57,061 nt of DNA. Origin: Bacteroidales bacterium (GTDB lineage Bacteria > Bacteroidota > Bacteroidia > Bacteroidales > UBA932). Positions 44,610 to 53,678 of this stretch are shown here, in pieces. Made by a program: the position numbers and the translations under genes. The notes below the pieces were generated by a model. It had not been told where the DNA came from, ran no database searches, and saw only the letters and a list, made by a program, of their open reading frames with translations. The stretch spans positions 1-57,061 of the forward strand of contig JAFROJ010000042.1 in the NCBI GenBank assembly GCA_017429765.1, written 5' to 3'. The stretch's first letter is position 1. Each line of letters starts with the position of its first letter.

Positions 44610-46343
44610 ATGAAAAAGTATATATTCATAGCCCTCGCGGCTCTTCTCGGGCTTTCGGCGTGTGACATGTATGAGACTCCCAAGTCTTCTGTCGGCAAGG
44701 ACGCGTTGTTCGCGAGTGAGAGTGGTCTCAAGATGTACACCAATTCCATGTACAACGTTCTGCCCGGCAGCGGAATGACATCTTGGGGTGAGACTACCAC
44801 CAACATCATCAACGCTTACCAGGGCGCCCGCACAAGCCTCACGGCCACCTACACTCCTAGCATGGAAGGCAAATGGAGCTGGGGTACTCTCCGTAACATC
44901 AACTACTTCCTCGACAACAACACCAACGAGAAGGTGAGCGAGAAAGTCCGGAACAACTACAACGGCATCGCCCGTTTCTGGAGGGCGGTCTTCTATTTCG
45001 ACAAGATCCGCACCTACAATGATGTCCCCTGGATCGACCACGCTCTCGATATCGACTCCGAGGAACTATTAGGAACCCGTGATTCCCGCACCGCCGTGGC
45101 GGAGCACATCTACGAGGATCTCCAGTTCGCCATAGCGAACATCACCGAGGCCACAAACTCCTCCTCCACCCTGATCACGAACCTTGTGGCCGCCGGAGAG
45201 CAGTCCCGTTTCTGCCTCTGGGAGGGAACCTTCCGCAAGTATCACGGGGAGCCTGACGCCGACAAGTGGCTCCAAAGGGCCGCCACCGCCGCCAAGATCG
45301 TCATGGACAGCAAGAAATATTCGCTGAACACCACCGGCAGCCAGCCTTACAGGGACCTCTTCATCACCAGGGTCCCGAAATCCAACGAGGTCATGCTCGC
45401 GACGGTCTACAGTGTCGCTGACGGTATCACCAACGGTATGAACCGTAAGAGTACCGCCTCGACCCTCGGCACCCCGTTCTGCCCCATCCGCCAGTTCATG
45501 AACCTCTACCTCAAGCTTGACGGCTCAAGGTACACCGACAACGAGGCCTACAAGACCCAGGAATTCTCCGAGGAATTCAACGGAAGGGACAAGCGTATCG
45601 CCCAGACCATCCGCGTCCCCGGCACCATCCGTTCCAACGGCCCCGCTTATCCTGACTGGCAGGTCACCTTCACCGGCTACATGGGAATGAAGTTCTGCAC
45701 CGATGACGCCAACCTCGACGGTATGTACAGCAACGAGAACAACTACATCTGGATGCGTTACGCCGAGGTTCTCCTCAACTACGCCGAGGCGAAAGCCGAG
45801 CTCGGGACCCTCACCGACGCCGAGTGGGCCGAGACCATCGGTAAGCTCCGCGCCCGCGGTGGCATCACCGGAGGCCTCAACGCGAAGCCCACGACAGTCG
45901 ACAAGTACCTGCAGGAGACCTTCTTCCCCAACATCACTGACGCCACCATCCTCGAGGTACGCCGCGAGCGTCTCATCGAGCTTGTCTGGGAGGCCACCCC
46001 GTCCTCATTCGCTGATGTCCAGCGCTGGAAAGTCGGACCGCTCCTCGGCATGAAGTGGCAGGGAATCTATGTCAAGGAGTTCGACAAGAACATTGACCTT
46101 GACCTCGACGGCACCCCGGATGTCTACTTCTACACCGGGAACAAGCCTACCCCTGAGGGACATGTTGTCTATGTCGACATGAAGAACAGCAACTGGTCGG
46201 TTGACACGGATGGCCACACCATCCTCTTCACTCCGGATAATAAGTACGAGTCATCCGATTGGGTTGACAGGGCTTATTTCCACCCGATCTCAGCCAATGA
46301 CCTCGCTCTGAACCCCAACCTTGGGCAGAACCCTGGTTATTAA
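44610..46343 (+). CDS. SusD/RagB-family glycan-binding lipoprotein
   Basis: 577 residues with a lipoprotein signal (GLSACDMYETPKSS). It shows the SusD helical tetratricopeptide pattern (RNINYFLDNN, RFWRAVFYFDKIRTYNDVPWID, YVWMRYAEVLLNYAEAKAELG-type motif here as NYIWMRYAEVLLNYAEAK) and the C-terminal RRERLIELVWE segment. It binds the glycan at the cell surface and feeds the SusC channel. No repeats interrupt it. Highly biased codon usage matches SusC, suggesting strong expression. A family B repeat follows its stop. Confidence 0.95.
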   Translation: MKKYIFIALAALLGLSACDMYETPKSSVGKDALFASESGLKMYTNSMYNVLPGSGMTSWGETTTNIINAYQGARTSLTATYTPSMEGKWSWGTLRNINYFLDNNTNEKVSEKVRNNYNGIARFWRAVFYFDKIRTYNDVPWIDHALDIDSEELLGTRDSRTAVAEHIYEDLQFAIANITEATNSSSTLITNLVAAGEQSRFCLWEGTFRKYHGEPDADKWLQRAATAAKIVMDSKKYSLNTTGSQPYRDLFITRVPKSNEVMLATVYSVADGITNGMNRKSTASTLGTPFCPIRQFMNLYLKLDGSRYTDNEAYKTQEFSEEFNGRDKRIAQTIRVPGTIRSNGPAYPDWQVTFTGYMGMKFCTDDANLDGMYSNENNYIWMRYAEVLLNYAEAKAELGTLTDAEWAETIGKLRARGGITGGLNAKPTTVDKYLQETFFPNITDATILEVRRERLIELVWEATPSSFADVQRWKVGPLLGMKWQGIYVKEFDKNIDLDLDGTPDVYFYTGNKPTPEGHVVYVDMKNSNWSVDTDGHTILFTPDNKYESSDWVDRAYFHPISANDLALNPNLGQNPGY

Positions 46344-46365
46344 CTGAGCCTTACTCATTAGGGAG

Positions 46366-46458
46366 GAGGGTGACCAAAGATTCTTCGGCAGGTGAACCTG
46401 CCTCAGAATGACACAGAACTGTCATTCTGAACGAAGTGAAGAATCTGTGGTCACCCTC
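46366..46458. repeat. Palindromic interspersed repeat, family B, copy after SusD
   Basis: Ends GAGGGTGACCA and TGGTCACCCTC are perfect inverted repeats. Inside are GATTCTTC / GAAGAATC and CAGAATGACA / TGTCATTCTG, plus a small extra hairpin GGCAGGTGAACCTGCC on the left side. It almost equals the reverse complement of the copy at 50,133-50,236. It probably ends the SusC/SusD transcript as a hairpin. Confidence 0.85.
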
Positions 46459-46487
46459 TTTCTTTACTTTTTATTGATGGGATTTTG

Positions 46488-46495
46488 TAAATTTG
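46488..46495 (+). promoter_or_regulatory. Promoter -7 box for the DUF4434/sugar-porter pair
   Basis: TAAATTTG, 19 bases before the ATG at 46,515, which separates this pair from the SusC/SusD transcript. Confidence 0.5.
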
Positions 46496-46514
46496 TTCAG
46501 TTAACATAAGCGCC

Positions 46515-47591
46515 ATGACCAATCGAAGAGAATTCCTCAAGACCACAGCGGCCGCCGCCGCCGCGGCGACCATCCCTATCCTGAACAGCTGCTCCGGCAA
46601 AAATGACGGCGCCGCCGAGGGAGGCCCGGCTCCCGATCCCATGCTGATCGTACCCAGGAACGCCGGTTTGCCCATAACCGGCACCTTCCTCGACGAGATC
46701 TCCCACGACATCCCTCATCAGAACTGGGGAGTCAAGGAATGGGACGCCGATTTCAGGAATATGAAAGCCATCGGCATCGACACGGTGATCATGATACGCT
46801 CCGGCTACAGGAAATTCATCACCTGGCCATCGAAGTATCTCCTGGGCAAAGGGTGCTACATGCCCTCGGTGGATCTCGTGGAACTGTTCCTCACCCTCGC
46901 CGACAAGTACGGGATGAAGTTCTTCTTCGGCCTCTACGACAGCGGAAAGTATTGGGACACAGGGGATATGACCTATGAGCTCGAGTCCAACAAATTTGTG
47001 ATCGAGGAGGTCTGGAACGCCTACGGCAAGCACAAGAGCTTCCAGGGATGGTACATCAGCACGGAGATAAGCCGGAAGACCAAGGGCTGCATCGAGACCT
47101 TCCACGAGATGGGAAGGATGTGCAAGGACATCAGCGGAGGCCTCCCCACCTTCATCTCCCCATGGATCGACGGCAAGAAAGCCATCCAAGGGACCGGGCT
47201 GAAATCCAAGCAGGGAGTCTCCGTCAGCGACCACGAGAGGGAGTGGAACGAGATATTCGACGGGATACACGATGTCGTGGACGCGTGCGCCTTCCAGGAC
47301 GGCCACATCGACTACGACGAGCTCGACGCCTTCTTCACTGTCAACAAGAATCTCGCGGACAAGTACGGGATGAAGTGCTGGACCAACGCCGAGACCTTCG
47401 ACCGCGACATGCCGATCAACTTCCTCCCGATAAAGTTTGACAAGCTCAGGCTCAAGCTGGAGGCGGCCAAGCGCTGCGGCTACGACAAGGCCATCACCTT
47501 CGAGTTCAGCCACTTCATGAGCCCCCAGTCCGCCTATCTCCAGGCTGGACACCTGTACGATCGTTACAAGGAATATTTCGAAATCCGTTAA
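46515..47591 (+). CDS. DUF4434 TIM-barrel protein, Tat-exported
   Basis: 358 residues. MTNRREFLKTTAAAA is a twin-arginine signal, and LNSCSG a lipobox. The following domain (ITGTFLDEISHDIPHQNWG, KFFFGLYDSGKYW, FQGWYISTEISRKT, FEFSHFMSPQS) matches the DUF4434 type, a TIM barrel related to glycosidases and found in Bacteroides polysaccharide loci. A Glu in WYISTE is a plausible acid residue. The activity is unknown. It is followed after three bases by the sugar porter gene, suggesting that it feeds released sugar to this transporter. Confidence 0.85.
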   Translation: MTNRREFLKTTAAAAAAATIPILNSCSGKNDGAAEGGPAPDPMLIVPRNAGLPITGTFLDEISHDIPHQNWGVKEWDADFRNMKAIGIDTVIMIRSGYRKFITWPSKYLLGKGCYMPSVDLVELFLTLADKYGMKFFFGLYDSGKYWDTGDMTYELESNKFVIEEVWNAYGKHKSFQGWYISTEISRKTKGCIETFHEMGRMCKDISGGLPTFISPWIDGKKAIQGTGLKSKQGVSVSDHEREWNEIFDGIHDVVDACAFQDGHIDYDELDAFFTVNKNLADKYGMKCWTNAETFDRDMPINFLPIKFDKLRLKLEAAKRCGYDKAITFEFSHFMSPQSAYLQAGHLYDRYKEYFEIR

Positions 47592-47594
47592 ACC

Positions 47595-48983
47595 GTGGAA
47601 ACAGACCGGACTAACAATCTCCCGTACCTGGTGTTCCTGTCACTCGTGGCGGCGCTGGGCGGAATCCTTTTCGGCTACGACACCGCTGTCATATCCGGGA
47701 CCACGGCTGATGTCAGCGCCCAGTTCGGGCTTGACGAGATCTCCAAAGGATGGTACGTCGGCTGCGCGCTGATCGGCTCCATCATCGGAGTCGCCTGCGC
47801 CGGGATGCTCAGCGACTTCCTGGGCAGGAAGAAGACCATGCTTATCGCCGCCATCTGTTTCACCGTGTCGGCCATTGGCTGCTGCGTCTGCGCGGGCTTC
47901 CAGGATCTCGTGGCCTACAGGATCATCGGCGGCCTGGGAATAGGAATAATCAGCATAGTCTCACCTATTTACATCTCCGAGGTCTCCCCGGCCAGAATCA
48001 GGGGCACTATGGTCTCGCTCTATCAATTAGCGGTGACGATGGGCCTGCTTCTGGCCTATCTCATCAACTTCGCCATACTCTCGAACAGCGCCGCTGGTTT
48101 CGCCACACCTTTCTTCCAGAAGATATTCTCCAGCGAGATGTGGAGAGGGATGCTCGGCTCCGAGACCGTGGTCGCCCTGGCCTTCTTCATCATCATTTTC
48201 TTCATCCCGGAAAGCCCCCGGTGGCTCATGGTCAAAGGCCGGGACGAGGAGGCGTTAGGAATATTCAGAAGACTGAAGAACGGGGAGGAGAACGTCCTTC
48301 AGGAATATTCGCTCACCAAGAACTCGATCGCCGGCGAGGTGAAGTCAGAATGGTCGGAACTCCGCCATCCTGGAATTCTGAAAGCCGTCCTGATCGGCTC
48401 GGCGATAGCCATTCTCGGACAGTTCATGGGAGTGAACGCCGTGCTTTATTACGGTCCCGACATCTTCTCCAACGCCGGGCTCGCCGCCAAGGACTCCTCC
48501 TTCTCGACTGTCCTCGTGGGTCTCGTGAATATGCTCACGACAGTCCTGGCCGTGTTCATAATCGACAAGGTGGGAAGAAAGAGACTTATCTACTACGGCG
48601 TCAGCGGCATGATCGTCTGCCTGATCGCGATAGGCCTCATATTCGCCTTCCACGGCGGTGGAATAGCGCTTATCGTCTTCTTCCTCCTGTACATATTCAG
48701 CCAGGCCATCTCGATCAGCGCCGTGGTGTTCGTCCTGCTCTCTGAGATGTATCCGAACAAGGTCCGGGGGATAGCGATGTCTATCGCCGGCCTCGCCCTC
48801 TGGGTGGGGACCTACCTGATCGGCCAGTTCACCCCCTGGTGCATGAGCGCCCTGACCCCCGCCGGCACCTTCTTCCTCTTCGCCGCTATGTGCGTCCCTT
48901 ATATGCTCATAATGTGGAAGTTAGTCCCCGAGACCACCGGTAAGACCCTCGAGGAGATCGAAGAATTCTGGAAAAAAGTGTGA
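47595..48983 (+). CDS. Sugar porter-family MFS transporter
   Basis: 462 residues with twelve membrane helices. Family signatures are GGILFGYDTAVISGT (helix 1), DFLGRKKTM, PESPRWLMVKGRDEEAL, DKVGRKRL and PETTGKTLEEIEEF. It imports a monosaccharide with protons, as the xylose, galactose or arabinose permeases do. The start is the GTG at 47,595, three bases after the DUF4434 stop; no upstream ATG fits. It is the inner-membrane partner of the polysaccharide locus. Confidence 0.93.
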   Translation: METDRTNNLPYLVFLSLVAALGGILFGYDTAVISGTTADVSAQFGLDEISKGWYVGCALIGSIIGVACAGMLSDFLGRKKTMLIAAICFTVSAIGCCVCAGFQDLVAYRIIGGLGIGIISIVSPIYISEVSPARIRGTMVSLYQLAVTMGLLLAYLINFAILSNSAAGFATPFFQKIFSSEMWRGMLGSETVVALAFFIIIFFIPESPRWLMVKGRDEEALGIFRRLKNGEENVLQEYSLTKNSIAGEVKSEWSELRHPGILKAVLIGSAIAILGQFMGVNAVLYYGPDIFSNAGLAAKDSSFSTVLVGLVNMLTTVLAVFIIDKVGRKRLIYYGVSGMIVCLIAIGLIFAFHGGGIALIVFFLLYIFSQAISISAVVFVLLSEMYPNKVRGIAMSIAGLALWVGTYLIGQFTPWCMSALTPAGTFFLFAAMCVPYMLIMWKLVPETTGKTLEEIEEFWKKV

Positions 48984-49012
48984 TATATTTTTGTTTATAT
49001 TGTAAACTTGTT

Positions 49013-49020
49013 TATATTTG
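49013..49020 (+). promoter_or_regulatory. Promoter for the membrane protein/regulator pair
   Basis: TATATTTG with TTG 19 bases upstream, 65 bases before the ATG at 49,086. The leader contains a short GC-rich hairpin (GGAC / GTCC) around 49,030-49,052. Confidence 0.55.
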
Positions 49021-49085
49021 CACACAGGACAAGGCGGACCGCGCGGCCGTCCTTGGCACCTTAAACAAGTTAAACAGTTGACACA

Positions 49086-49703
49086 ATGGAACAAAACAAC
49101 GAAATGACGGCTCAGCAGAGCCTGTCGCTCATCACCGAGACACTCAACAACAGCCGTAAGGAAATCACTCGCGGCGGCGGGAAATATTTCATCCTCTGGG
49201 GTTGCCTGCTCACTCTTTTCTCCCTCCTGGTCTATTGCCTCTGGAAGACGACCGACAAGGCCGCGTGGAACAATCTTTGGTTCGCGATGCCGGTCATCGG
49301 ATTCGTTCTTGAGAGGATCATTCGCCGCAAGGACGCCGCGGGGCGTGTACAAAATGATGTCAGCCGTATTCTCGGCGGAATCTGGGCCTCCTTCGGGATA
49401 TTCGCCGTGGCGGTTTCGGCCTTCACTGTCATCTACACCCAGATCAATCCCAATCCGCTCGGCACAATCGCTGTCGTGGTTGGCCTGACGGCGGAGATTG
49501 TCCTTCTCTTCGGGCTGGCGGAATGCATCAGCGGAGTGGCCCTTAAGAATTGGGCCATCAGGATCGCGGGCCTGGTCACCGACGTCGGTGGATTAATAAT
49601 TTATTACGTCGCCAACTCCGATAAGGAGCAGTTACTGATATTCACCTTCGCGGGAATCGTGCTGGCCGTGACCGGACTCATCATGAAAAACCAGAAGAAG
49701 TAG
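49086..49703 (+). CDS. Membrane protein of unknown function
   Basis: 205 residues. A polar N-terminal region (about 1-30) is followed by about six membrane helices (YFILWGCLLTLFSLLVY, WFAMPVIGFVLERII, WASFGIFAVAVSAF, IAVVVGLTAEIVLLFGL, IRIAGLVTDVGGLIIYY, FTFAGIVLAVTGLIM). I do not recognise a named family. It is encoded three bases before a winged-helix regulator, a pairing also seen elsewhere in Bacteroidota, so it may be the regulator's sensor or target. Confidence 0.75.
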   Translation: MEQNNEMTAQQSLSLITETLNNSRKEITRGGGKYFILWGCLLTLFSLLVYCLWKTTDKAAWNNLWFAMPVIGFVLERIIRRKDAAGRVQNDVSRILGGIWASFGIFAVAVSAFTVIYTQINPNPLGTIAVVVGLTAEIVLLFGLAECISGVALKNWAIRIAGLVTDVGGLIIYYVANSDKEQLLIFTFAGIVLAVTGLIMKNQKK

Positions 49704-49706
49704 CCT

Positions 49707-50000
49707 ATGTTCCCGAAACTGGATCCGATTCTGCACTCGGAGCTTCGGCTCGCCGTGGTTTCCATCCTGGCCGGGGTCGATGAGGCCGATTTCACCTACC
49801 TCAAGACGCGGACGGGGGCAACTTCGGGCAACCTGAGCGTGCAGATCGACAAACTCTCTTCCGCTGGCTACATCACAGTCGAGAAAGGCTTCAAGGGGAA
49901 GATGCCTCGCACCACCTGCCGGCTCACTCCCCAAGGCCAGCAAGCCTTCGCCGACTACGTCACCGCCCTCAAGCAATATCTCTCCGTCCCGAAAGATTGA
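49707..50000 (+). CDS. Small winged-helix transcriptional regulator
   Basis: 97 residues. LDPILHSELRLAVVSILAG leads into a winged-helix fold with FTYLKTRTGATSGNLSVQIDKL as recognition helix and GYITVEKGFKGKMPRTTCRLT as wing. It matches the short winged-helix (HTH_34 type) family related to MarR/ArsR. It probably controls its own operon with the membrane protein upstream. No metal-binding motif is visible. Confidence 0.88.
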   Translation: MFPKLDPILHSELRLAVVSILAGVDEADFTYLKTRTGATSGNLSVQIDKLSSAGYITVEKGFKGKMPRTTCRLTPQGQQAFADYVTALKQYLSVPKD

Positions 50001-50132
50001 AGTCACTTGCCTCCTGGCTGCTGCTAGGCAATTCCCCTGGCCCGGTTCTAGGCTGATGAGGGCAATGTCCCGCCGGAATCGAGCGCGGGGCATTGTCCTC
50101 ACCAGACTCATCGCCAGTCCACGGGAAATACA

Positions 50133-50236
50133 GGGGGATGACCAAAAAGATCCTTCGCTTCGCTCAGGATGACAGTTCTGTGTCATTCTGAGGCAGGTTC
50201 ACCTGCCGAAGAATCTGCTATTTTTGGTCACCCTCC
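50133..50236. repeat. Palindromic interspersed repeat, family B, second copy
   Basis: The centre (ATGACAGTTCTGTGTCATTC and onward through CAGGTTCACCTGCCGAAG) is the reverse complement of the copy at 46,366-46,458; 48 bases in the middle look identical. The end arms GATGACCA / TGGTCACCC pair. The element fills part of the 526-base gap between the regulator and the CPBP protease gene; no gene is seen in that gap. Confidence 0.85.
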
Positions 50237-50360
50237 TGTAAAAAAGCAGCCAGAAAGCAAACCCGCAAGGCACCCACGGCCTGCCCGGCTTCCCAACCTC
50301 AAAACCCATGTCCTTTCTCCATTATTAGCGGAAAATACAAACCGGGAGCAGATTTACCCG

Positions 50361-50483
50361 CATTGCAGGCCACTGTAAGGGCGATTCGGATGCTTCACCC
50401 CCATCTCACGACTTAGGGTCTGACATCCATAAACCCATTGCAGACCAGTGTGAGGCACTTTGGGATGCTCCCGGTCTGTAAAA
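50361..50483 (+). repeat. Family D intergenic repeat, two units
   Basis: CATTGCAGGCCACTGTAAGG (50,361) and CATTGCAGACCAGTGTGAGG (50,436) start two similar units 75 bases apart, each running on to GGATGCT. The second ends in CCGGTCTGTAAAAA. A diverged third copy lies at 54,892-55,020. It sits just before the promoter of the CPBP gene. Confidence 0.65.
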
Positions 50484-50499
50484 AATGAGATAATCTCTG

Positions 50500-50507
50500 T
50501 ATATTTG
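50500..50507 (+). promoter_or_regulatory. Promoter -7 box for the CPBP protease gene
   Basis: TATATTTG, 19 bases before the ATG at 50,527, directly downstream of the family D repeat. Confidence 0.5.
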
Positions 50508-50526
50508 TTCGGGTTAATCTAAGAAT

Positions 50527-51354
50527 ATGGAAAAGGAATATTCCATTAAAACAATGCCGGGCTGGAAGTGGGCTTTGCTGCTGTTCGTGAGCCTGTTGCT
50601 TGGCTTCGTCATGTACGCTTTCGCGCAAGCGACCACCGATTTCATCAAGGCGGAGTGGGCCCAGTGCCTCTCCGCCATCGCGATCGCCGCTGCGATGATC
50701 ACCCTGTACGCGCTGTTCGTCAGATGGTTCGAGAAGCATCCGGCGAGGGATATTCCTATGCGCCGCCTGATTCCCGACACCTTGAAGGGACTTGGAATAG
50801 GGCTCCTGTTCTTTATGGTGGTCGTCCTCGTGATGTCGGTCTTCGGACTTTGCGAGGTCGGCTCCTTCGGGACGGACAGGCCGTTGGCTATAGTCGCGGC
50901 GTTCTTCCTTTTCCTGGTCGTGGGAACCGGGGAAGAGATCATATTCCGAGGCATCCTTTTCAGGTGGATCGATGAGAAATGGGGCTTCTGGACCGCCCTG
51001 GCGGTGTCCTCTCTCCTGTTCGGCCTTCTGCACATATTCCAACCCGGGGCGACATGGTGGTCATCTTTCGCCATCGCGGTCGAGGCCGGGCTTTTCCTGG
51101 GGTCCGCCTATAAATATTCAGGGACGTTATGGCTTCCCGTCGGCGCCCACTGGGCCTGGAATTTCGTGGAAGGGAACGTGTTCGGGTTCGCCGTGTCCGG
51201 GACAGACGCAGGAGCGTCAGTGTTCCACACCACGGTCAACGGGCCGGACATCCTGACCGGAGGAGCTTTCGGCCCAGAGGCGTCAGTCATCGCCCTGGTC
51301 GTCGGACTGCTGATGTCTCTATGGTTTATCTTGAAGGTCGTCCGCGGGAAGTGA
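50527..51354 (+). CDS. CPBP-family intramembrane metalloprotease (CAAX-protease-like)
   Basis: 275 residues with about eight membrane helices. The catalytic motifs are GTGEEIIFRGILFRWI (EExxxR), FGLLHIFQPG (His) and VGAHWAWNF (HxxxN/H). Such proteases cut within the membrane and often serve in bacteriocin self-immunity or membrane-protein processing; here no bacteriocin gene is seen. It stands alone, with its 3' end overlapping the frame of a nucleoside hydrolase remnant on the other strand. Confidence 0.9.
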   Translation: MEKEYSIKTMPGWKWALLLFVSLLLGFVMYAFAQATTDFIKAEWAQCLSAIAIAAAMITLYALFVRWFEKHPARDIPMRRLIPDTLKGLGIGLLFFMVVVLVMSVFGLCEVGSFGTDRPLAIVAAFFLFLVVGTGEEIIFRGILFRWIDEKWGFWTALAVSSLLFGLLHIFQPGATWWSSFAIAVEAGLFLGSAYKYSGTLWLPVGAHWAWNFVEGNVFGFAVSGTDAGASVFHTTVNGPDILTGGAFGPEASVIALVVGLLMSLWFILKVVRGK

Positions 51355-51648
51355 CAGCTCCTCACCGAGGATGGGGATGAACTGCCGGGCGTACCAGACG
51401 GAGTCCCTCGCCATCACAACATAGCGGTGCGGGCCGTTCTCCGAATATGAGAAATGATTCTCCCCTGACTCCGGATCAAGCGACACCGTGCCGCCAACCG
51501 TCTCGAAACCAGCCGCTTCCGGATTATTCAAACAGGCCATCCAAGTGGTCAAGGGATCCCAGGCGTAACGACCCGAGGCGATCTGGAACAAGCGGAGAGC
51601 GCCAGCAGTAGAACGAAAAGCTTTATTATTATAACAGGACGACGCACT
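51319..51648 (-). pseudogene. Nucleoside hydrolase lipoprotein remnant
   Basis: Two pieces of one gene are visible on the minus strand. A lipoprotein signal (IIIKLFVLLLALSACS) is followed in a shifted frame by the C-terminal end of an inosine-uridine nucleoside hydrolase-like protein (GRYAWDPLTTWMACLNN, GGTVSLDPESGENHFSYS, HRYVVMA). The catalytic N-terminal core of roughly 230 residues is missing, so an internal deletion with frameshift is likely. It lies 21 bases after the GH97 stop, as if once the last gene of the same transcript. Confidence 0.65.
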
Positions 51649-51669
51649 ATCCGTTCAATTAAAAGGAGT

Positions 51670-53676
51670 CTAATCCGCCACCGGGACAAGACGGGCGACG
51701 AAACCTCCGGAGGCGGCGAGCCTGACTTCGAGGGTGTCGCCACTGGTCACCTGCCTCATGCTCTTCTCCAAGTGGTTCGGATCAGTGTCGGCGTCCTCGG
51801 CGTCGGAATATAACTCCATTGTATATTCCCCCTCACCGAGGAAATCAAGAGGAAGGACGATGTCCCTGGCGGAGTGGTTACCGATGGATCCGACGTACCA
51901 TTCAGAACCCTTCCTACGGGCCACCACAACGTATTCGTCCATCACCGCCTGAGGCACCCTCGTCTCATCCCACACGGTCGGCACCTGGCGGATGAATTCG
52001 AAACCGGGCTGGCCAGCGTAATTCGCGGGAGCGTCAGACACAAGCTGCAAGGAGCTCTCCAACACAACGTACATACCCAGCATATGGCATCTGGTGCTTG
52101 TCACGGTCGGACGCATGTACTCCACTTTGAACTCGTCGTACGGCACTGAGACAAACCCGCCCAGATGATAGTCGGCAGGCCCGGCCAGACAGCGGGTGAA
52201 GGGCATATTCAAATCGTGGTCGGCTCCCATGGAACGCGCGTGGTCCCACTTATAGACCTCGTAGTTGAGGGTATTCTCCCTGGTGAACTCGCAGGGATAG
52301 GTCCTTTGCAGACCCGAAGGTTTGCTGGCCCCGTGGAACTGAATATGCAAATGGTATTTCATCGCGAGTTCCAGAACGCGTTTCTGGAAATCGATCATCT
52401 CCTGATCGTCTCGGTCCATGAAATCCACCATCATGCCCCGGATGCCCATTTTATTAAACAGTCGGAAAGTGTTCTCCATGTCCTCCATGAGAGGCTTCCA
52501 GTGTACCCACACCCGCATCTCCACACCTTTTTGGCGGGCATATTCGCTGATCGAGGCAAAGTCGAAACCAGGATAAAGCCCGGTGGTGGAGTCGCTGTCC
52601 CCGGGCGAGCCTGGCGAACGGTCCTCGTTGTAGTACCACACCACCTCTTGCCCGTCGGGCCTCAGGATCCCCGTGATGGAGTGGTAATCTATGCCGTTCT
52701 CGGCGCAGAAGTCGATGTATTCCTTGCTGATATTGAAATTGATCGTCGCAATGTCGCCCTTCTTGGCTTCCGGCGACGCCTGGTAGCCGTTCCACCACAT
52801 CCAGGTGGCTTTGCCGGGCCTGAGCCACGAGAGATCGGTCTCCTCGCAAGGGTCGCATAGTGATGTCAGGATGGTGGACTCCATCAAAGCGCCGGCCCGG
52901 TCTGAGACAAGGAACACCCTCCAAGGCGACCTGTGGGGCAGGTCGGCGACCACAGAATTCTCCGGGTTGTCCAGCCTGGGCGTGAGGCAGCCTTTCAGGA
53001 CACTGTCCTCAACCCGAAGTTGCATGCCCGCATAGTCAAGAACCCTCGCCTCAGTCAGGGCCAGGTATTTCCCGCTGTCGTAAGAGAGCAGAACCGGCAT
53101 GTCAGCTGTCTTCCCCTCGTCATGCCCGCTGAGTCGACGGGTCAAGTAAGGCGCCTCATGCGAACAAGCCACATTGGGAAGGTACATGGCTTTCAGAACC
53201 GGGTCCCCGGCGGGATGGATTTCCATCAACTCGCTTTTAATCAATAGTTTCCCAGCCTTTTCACTCTCCGGGAATAAATAACGGAAAGCGACCCCTTCAT
53301 TAAACGCTCTCAGGAGGATTTCCACCTTGCGCCCATCGGGAGCGGTCAGCGAGACAGAGCGCTGGTTGGACACGTCACAGATGTGACTGGCCTTGCCCAC
53401 GGGCATGTCATACTCTTCCGTGACGCTTTCCAGCTTTCCTCTCGACATTTTAACGCCCCGACCGAAAGACTCGTCCTCGAACTCGAGGCCTATGGGCGAC
53501 GGCGTCACGAGCCTCTCGCCCTTATAGTCAATTGAGATGGTCAACCGCTCCTGATCGACGCTGAGATTCAGTTTCAAGTTCCCGTCGGGAGAGGGAACGG
53601 AGACGCCGGAAGCGGAGCAACCCGCAAGGAAGGGTACCGCGGACGCCACGATAAAGGAATATAAAAAGGTTCTCAT
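51670..53676 (-). CDS. GH97-family glycoside hydrolase lipoprotein
   Basis: About 668 residues; the start MRTFLYSFIV at 53,676 gives a lipoprotein signal (FLAGCSASG). It has the GH97 order: an N-terminal beta-supersandwich (SPDGNLKLNLS, IGLEFEDESFGRG), the barrel (ATWMWWNGYQASPEAKKGD, YIDFCAENGIDYHSI, GIRGMMVDFMDRDDQEMI, HIQFHGASKPSGLQRTYP) and a C-terminal beta-sandwich. GH97 enzymes are alpha-glucosidases or alpha-galactosidases; which one cannot be told here. The gene begins two bases after the phosphodiesterase stop, so both form one operon. Confidence 0.93.
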   Translation of the reverse strand: MRTFLYSFIVASAVPFLAGCSASGVSVPSPDGNLKLNLSVDQERLTISIDYKGERLVTPSPIGLEFEDESFGRGVKMSRGKLESVTEEYDMPVGKASHICDVSNQRSVSLTAPDGRKVEILLRAFNEGVAFRYLFPESEKAGKLLIKSELMEIHPAGDPVLKAMYLPNVACSHEAPYLTRRLSGHDEGKTADMPVLLSYDSGKYLALTEARVLDYAGMQLRVEDSVLKGCLTPRLDNPENSVVADLPHRSPWRVFLVSDRAGALMESTILTSLCDPCEETDLSWLRPGKATWMWWNGYQASPEAKKGDIATINFNISKEYIDFCAENGIDYHSITGILRPDGQEVVWYYNEDRSPGSPGDSDSTTGLYPGFDFASISEYARQKGVEMRVWVHWKPLMEDMENTFRLFNKMGIRGMMVDFMDRDDQEMIDFQKRVLELAMKYHLHIQFHGASKPSGLQRTYPCEFTRENTLNYEVYKWDHARSMGADHDLNMPFTRCLAGPADYHLGGFVSVPYDEFKVEYMRPTVTSTRCHMLGMYVVLESSLQLVSDAPANYAGQPGFEFIRQVPTVWDETRVPQAVMDEYVVVARRKGSEWYVGSIGNHSARDIVLPLDFLGEGEYTMELYSDAEDADTDPNHLEKSMRQVTSGDTLEVRLAASGGFVARLVPVAD

Positions 53677-53678
53677 AA

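Noticed and set aside
46366-46458. Insertion sequence
   Set aside because: Terminal inverted repeats are present but only about 93 bases lie between the outer ends and no transposase is encoded; it is at most a miniature element.
50527-51354. Bacteriocin immunity locus around the CPBP protease
   Set aside because: No precursor peptide, leader motif or export gene was found in the flanking gaps; the flanks are repeats and a pseudogene.
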